Positions 58,994-64,000 of a stretch of DNA of 64,000 nucleotides are shown here, in pieces; position 1 is the stretch's first letter; every line of letters starts with the position of its first letter. Origin of the DNA: Zingiber officinale (taxonomy: Eukaryota; Streptophyta; Magnoliopsida; Zingiberales; Zingiberaceae); the NCBI RefSeq assembly GCF_018446385.1, contig NC_055989.1:131777004-131841003 (forward strand), in the 5' to 3' direction. A model generated the notes under the pieces. It was not told the origin of the DNA, ran no database searches, and saw only the letters and a program-made list of their open reading frames with translations. The position numbers and the translations under genes are program-made.

Positions 58994-61900
58994 ATGGCTA
59001 CCAACGACATTCCGACGGTCGTTCCGACCGTCATTCCGACCGCCATTCCGACAACCATTCCACACGGAGAAAAGCCGGAGAAATTCACCGGAACCGACTT
59101 CAAAAGATGGCAGCAGAAGATGCTGTTTTATCTAACAACGCTAAACCTTGTACGGTTTTTGCATGAAGACACGCCAACCGCTACGGAAGGTAGTAAGACT
59201 GCTAGCGATGCGTGGTCTCACGGAGATTTTCTGTGCCGCAATTATATACTCAACGCCTTGGACAACACGTTATATAACGTATATTATTCTCTGGAGACGG
59301 CAAAATCTTTGTGGGAATCCCTTGAGAAGAAATACAAGACCGAAAATGCTGGATTGAAGAAATTCATCGTCGGTCGGTTTCTGGATTTCAAGATGGTGGA
59401 CTCAAAAAGCGTCTCATCTCAAGTCCAAGATATGCAATTAATACTGCATGATCTGGACGCCGAAGGCATGAAGCTGAACGAGACATTCGCAGTTGCTGCG
59501 GTAATTGAGAAGCTCCCTCCGTCATAGAAGGATTTCAAGAATTACCTAAAGCACAAGCAAAAGGAGATAGGGCTGCAAGACCTGATCCTAAGGCTACGAA
59601 TAGAGGAGGATAATCGAAAGTTATCCGACTCCAGAGGAACTAGGCGGACTATAGACGAAATGTCCAACCTGGTCGAGCCGAACGCTAAAAAGCCAAAGCA
59701 GTTCAAAAAGAAGGCTCAAGCAAAGAAGTTCAAAGGCTCCTGCTACAACTGTGGAAAGGCAGGACACCTGTCCAAGGACTGCAAATGCCCAAAGAAGCCA
59801 ACCAAGGGACCAAAGGATTCTGCGAATCATGTCGCAACCTCTCTTGAGGACTTGGATCTCACTGCGGTTGTATTTGAAGCCAACTTGGTGGATACCAACC
59901 CGAAGCAGTGGTTCATTGATACTGGAGCAACTCATCATATCTGTTCCGATAAGGCGATGTTCTCCAAGTATACTCCGATAAATGGCAGGAAGCTCTATAT
60001 GGGTAATTCCAGAATGTCGCCAATTGTTGGACTCGGAAAGGTTGTTCTGAAGATGACGTCCGGAAAGGAGCTAACACTCATTGATGTACTCCATGTTCCC
60101 GACATCAGTAAGAACCTAGTTTCTGGAGCGGCATTGGTCAAGGCTGGATTTAGGCTAGTGTTCCAGTCAGACAACTTTGTACTTACGAAGAATGGTGTCT
60201 TCGTAGTAAAGGGGTACCTAGAAAAGGGTCTATTCAAAATGGTTGTAATGCCTATACTCCGAAATTTTGATGGTAATAAAATAAATGCTTCCAGCTATGT
60301 TGTTGAGTGTTTTAATTTATGGCATGATCGACTCGGACATGTGCATAATAATACTCTCAAACGTCTCGTCAAATTAAATTTATTACCAAACGTCAATGTT
60401 GACGGAACACACAAATGTGAAGTGTGCGTGGAAGCAAAAATGACGAAACTACCTTTTCATTCGGTGGAAAAGACAACAACTCCTCTAGAGTTAATACATA
60501 GTGATCTATGTAACTTGAAATTTGTGCAAACTAGAGGAGGTAAAAAATATTTTATTACTTTTATCGATGACTGCACAAAGTTCTGTTATGTCTTTCTTTT
60601 AAGAAGTAAAGACGAAGCCCTAGAGGCGTTCAGAACCTATAAAACAGAAGTTGAAAACCAACTTGACAAACGAATTAAAATAATTCGAAGCGATAGAGGT
60701 GGAGAATATGGTGCACCGTTTGATGAATTTTGTACAGAATCTGGCATTATCCATCAAACAACGGCGCCTTACTCACCTCAATCAAACGGTGTTGCCGAAC
60801 GTAAAAATCGGACACTAAAAGAAATGATGAATGCCTTGTTGATAAATTCAGGCTTACCTCAAAACTTGTGGAGGGAAGCAATATTATCGGCAAATCACAT
60901 TCTCAACAGAATCTCTTATAAGAAAAATGATAAAACTCCATATGAACTATGGAAAGGCCGCGAGCCATCGTACAAATACCTGAAAGTGTGGGGGTGCTTG
61001 GCAAAGGTCGAAGTACCTAAACCAAAGCAAGTAAAGATCGGACCTAAAATGTTCGATGCGGTATTTGTCGGATATGCCCATAATAGTAGTGCATATCGTT
61101 TCCTAGTTCACAAATCAGACATTCCTGATATATATGTGGGAACAACCATAGAATCTCGGAATGCGATATTCTTTGAAAACGTATTCCCAAATAAAAAGGG
61201 AAACGTTGAAAGTGATAACAACGGAAGTTCAAACAAAAATGACGTTACCGAACTTAGCTGTTATAAAAGGACTATTGACGATCAAAGTGAAGAGTCACGT
61301 CGTAGCAAACGGGCTAGAGTTGAGAAATCGTTCAGGCCAGATTTCATGACTTTCATGTCAGAAATGAAACCAAGAACATTAAGTGAAGCTCTCTCTAGAC
61401 CCGATGCTCCAATGTGGAAAGAAGCTGTCAATAGTGAAATTGAGTCTATCATGAATAATCATACTTGGAAATTAGTAGACCTTCCTTCTGGTAATAAACC
61501 ATTAGGTTGTAAGTGGATACTAAAACATAAGTATAAAGCTGATGGATCAATTGACAAGTATAAGGCCAGACTTGTAGCCAAGGGGTACAAGCAAGAGGAA
61601 GACCTTAATTACTTCGATACATACTCACCGGTGACAAGGATTACGTCCATACGAGTGCTAATAGCCATTGCAGCACTGTATGACCTTGAAATACATCAAA
61701 TGGATGTTAAGGCTGCATTCTTAAATGGTGAGTTGGAAGAAGAAATTTATATGGAGCAACCCGAAGGGTTCATGGCTCCTGGAAATGAGAAAAAGGTGTG
61801 TCGACTTGTTAAGTCGTTGTACGGACTTAAGCAAGCGCCTAAACAATGGCATGAAAAATTTGACAAAGTAATGTTGTCAAACGAATTCAGAATAAATGAA

Positions 61901-62842
61901 TGTGACAAATGCATTTATGTCAAAAACACACCTGAAGGCTATGAAATTGTCTGTCTATATGTAGACAACATGCTAATAATGGGCAGTAATCATGATGTAA
62001 TCATGACTACAAAGAAAATGTTGACCAGAAATTTTGATATGAAAGATATGGGTCAAGCAGATGTTATATTGGGAATTAAAATTTTCAGGACATCAGAAGG
62101 GATAGTTTTAACACAATCCCATTATGTATTGAAAAAATTCAATGCGTACGATCTCTCTACAGTGAAAACACCTATGGATCTAAGTCAACACTTAACGAAA
62201 AACCATGGTGAGACCATATCGCAGTTGGAATATTCTCGGATAATAGGCAGTTTGATGTATCTCACAAACTGCACACGTCCGGATATTGCCTGTACGGTCA
62301 ACAAACTGAGTCGTTTTACGAGTAATCCAAACGACACCCATTGGAAAGCATTGATGCGAGTTCTTAGATATTTGAAATATACTATGAACTATGGATTACA
62401 TTATGGAAAATATCCCGCTGTGTTGGAAGGATATTGTGATGCTAATTGAATATCAGATACAAAAGACTCCAAATCCACTAGTGGATATGTATTCACGGTC
62501 GGTGGGGGAGCAGTATCTTGGAAATCCACTAAGCAGACTTGCATTGCTCGGTCAACTATGGAATCCGAGTTTATAACACTAGACAAAGCAGCTGAGGAAG
62601 CTGAATGGCTGCGGAATTTCTTGGAAGATATTCCGAGCTGGATGAAACTTGTGCCTGCCGTACTAATCCACTGTGATAGTCAATCGGCGATTGGAAGGGC
62701 ACAGAGTAATATGTATAATGGGAAGTCACGACATATACGTCGTAGACATAATACCATTAGGCAGTTGATCTCGAATGGAGTGATTGCAATCGACTATGTT
62801 AAGTCCAAAGATAATTTGGCAGATTCTTTAACGAAGGGTTGA
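58994..62842 (+). pseudogene. Copia gag-pol polyprotein, one frame with two stops
   Basis: A single frame of 1283 codons with no frameshift. Gag starts at ATG 58994 and has a VPTVIPTAIPT repeat followed by FTGTDFKRWQQKMLFYL. The zinc knuckle [14 protein letters not shown] is at about residue 250 and protease FIDTGATHH near 308. Integrase has its HHCC part (HDRLGH, CEVC) and catalytic blocks SDLC, SDRGGEY and [14 protein letters not shown] follows, then RNase H with HCDSQSA and SRHIRRRHN. Stops are TAG at 59525-59527 in gag and TGA at 62447-62449 at the start of RNase H; both sit where the family usually has Trp. The RT active site reads YVDN instead of the invariant YVDD. With these three changes the copy should be inactive. 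Confidence 0.93.
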
Positions 62843-63456
62843 GTCGAGATCAAGTATACTGCTCATCAAGAGGAATGAGATTAAAAATCTACAACTGAAA
62901 ACGACTGTAGCGGTAACCCAACCTTGTTGACTGGAGATCCCAAGATCTTGGTTCAATGGGACAACGAAGTTACAGAAGTTGTGGTCCAGCACATTAGATA
63001 GTTTATCTCTATCCCAATCCTAGGATGAATTTGTGCTGTCCTACCTCATGTAGTGAGGTTAAGCTTATGCTTTTAGTGACTTCTATACCTGATAAGGTGG
63101 AGTATGGTAGGATACTCTTGATAGAAGTGTCACCTATGTGAGTGTGAAGACAGGCCGCTTCAATGAAACACTCATGAATCCAAGATGGTATCCATGGCCG
63201 AAACGGAACCAACCATGAGAACCTAAAGTAAGTGAGATAGATCTCTGTGTGGGTGTTATTGTCTAAGTATACACCAACAGCTGAGCAGTTCAAGACATCA
63301 CGTTCACTGCGCAGCCTAGTATACTCGATAGCATTTCACTACGGAAGGTTCAAAGTCACAAGCTACCTCTCCCGATGCAGTGACTTATCGATTGGACTCT
63401 TGTAAAGTGTCAGCATGCATACACGCATTGCATTAATTTCCATTCATGTGGGGGAT
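62843..63456 (+). other. 3' non-coding part of the right-hand Copia element
   Basis: Non-coding sequence between the pol stop and the right LTR, ending in the polypurine tract. No other feature recognised. Confidence 0.7.
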
Positions 63457-64000
63457 TGTTGGATATTGGGACCTTAAATGGACCAAAACGATTTTGAGGA
63501 AGGAAGCCATCAATTGTTGAAAGTCGTAATTGACTTCAAAATTGAAATCTACGATTCGCGTAGATAGATTTAGACTATTAATTTGCTCAAAACCGATTAA
63601 GGGTGAATGAGAAATTAATGTTTAAAGTCGGTCCAAAATAACATTTATTATTCATTAATAAAGTGTATGGGAGAATAGTCCCACATCGGAAATTCTCGAT
63701 GTGTATTCTCTACTTATTAATGAAGATGTGTTAATGGAGTTAACACAAAAATAAAAGGACAGGTGCTCCCTTAGCCCAGGGCGAGCAGGTGCTCGCACCT
63801 GTGAGCCCGCCACCCGCCACCCGCCACGTGCGCAATGGGCGCTTTGTAGGCGCACTTTGCACTTGGAGCATTGAGGAGCTTAAATTTATGCTCCAGGTGA
63901 CATTGCAGTGCCTACGTGGCACTCGGGTGATGTGTCAGGCTCGTACCTGACGTGGCAGCACCTATGCGGCATCCTCGTGGGCAAAGGGAGATGACTGGAC
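63457..64000 (+). repeat. 3' LTR, truncated by the window
   Basis: First 544 bases of the right LTR, aligned with 57851 onward. It includes AGCAGGTGCTCGCACCTGTG, a strong hairpin near 63783 shared with the left LTR. Confidence 0.9.

Larger units (their letters stand above)
57851..64000 (+). mobile_element. Copia LTR retrotransposon, right end outside the window
   Basis: The left LTR starts TGTTGGATATTAGGGCC at 57851. The right LTR starts TGTTGGATATTGGGACC at 63457, after a polypurine tract (TGTGGGGGA), and runs off the window. One gag-pol frame lies between them. The LTRs are very similar, differing by a few substitutions and small insertions, for example an extra CCCGCCA unit in the right one. 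The flanking duplication cannot be checked because the right end is missing. The element lies in the upstream intron of the EPSIN-like pseudogene. Confidence 0.92.

Overview
The window is nuclear plant DNA, most likely from a monocot. The genes are spliced with short plant-type GT-AG introns, the intergenic DNA is AT-rich, and the proteins are plant housekeeping families (plastid MEP-pathway enzyme, TGD3, plant-type GATA factor, OST1). The repeat content suggests Zingiberales, but that is only an impression and was not tested.

Gene-bearing part, 1-21.6 kb. In order: the last three exons of HDS/IspG (+), a complete ten-exon TGD3 ABC ATPase gene (+), a three-exon plastid-type GNAT acetyltransferase gene (+), a two-exon GATA zinc-finger gene (+), and an eight-exon gene for OST1/ribophorin I (-). 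All joined exons keep frame. The spaces between genes hold AT-rich sequence, a 282-bp fold-back MITE (13377-13658), a 77-bp tandem duplication and microsatellites.

Repeat-bearing part, 21.6-64 kb. A 1.96-kb solo LTR (22319-24278) is followed by a CACTA element (25245-43938). A 13.3-kb Copia element (26017-39337, minus) sits inside the CACTA element. Inside that Copia's RNase H region sits a Gypsy-type solo LTR (27961-33108), and inside that another solo LTR (30194-32572). Every level has its own target-site duplication. The CACTA element also holds a SIRE-like fragment and a TRIM (41941-42600).

From 43.9 to 57.7 kb the underlying host sequence is an intron-containing EPSIN-like (clathrin interactor) pseudogene on the minus strand. 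It is split by a gag-only SIRE-like LTR element (45735-52708) and a hAT transposon (52881-55645). Another Copia element (57851 to beyond 64000) lies in its upstream intron; its single gag-pol frame has two stops and an altered reverse-transcriptase active site.

The most unusual signal is in the LTRs of the gag-only element. About 1 kb of each LTR is a chain of some 30 short hairpins. Their stem sequences change from unit to unit while staying complementary, and several exceptions are G-T (G-U) pairs. The second half of this chain differs strongly between the two LTRs, although the LTR sequence on both sides is nearly identical.
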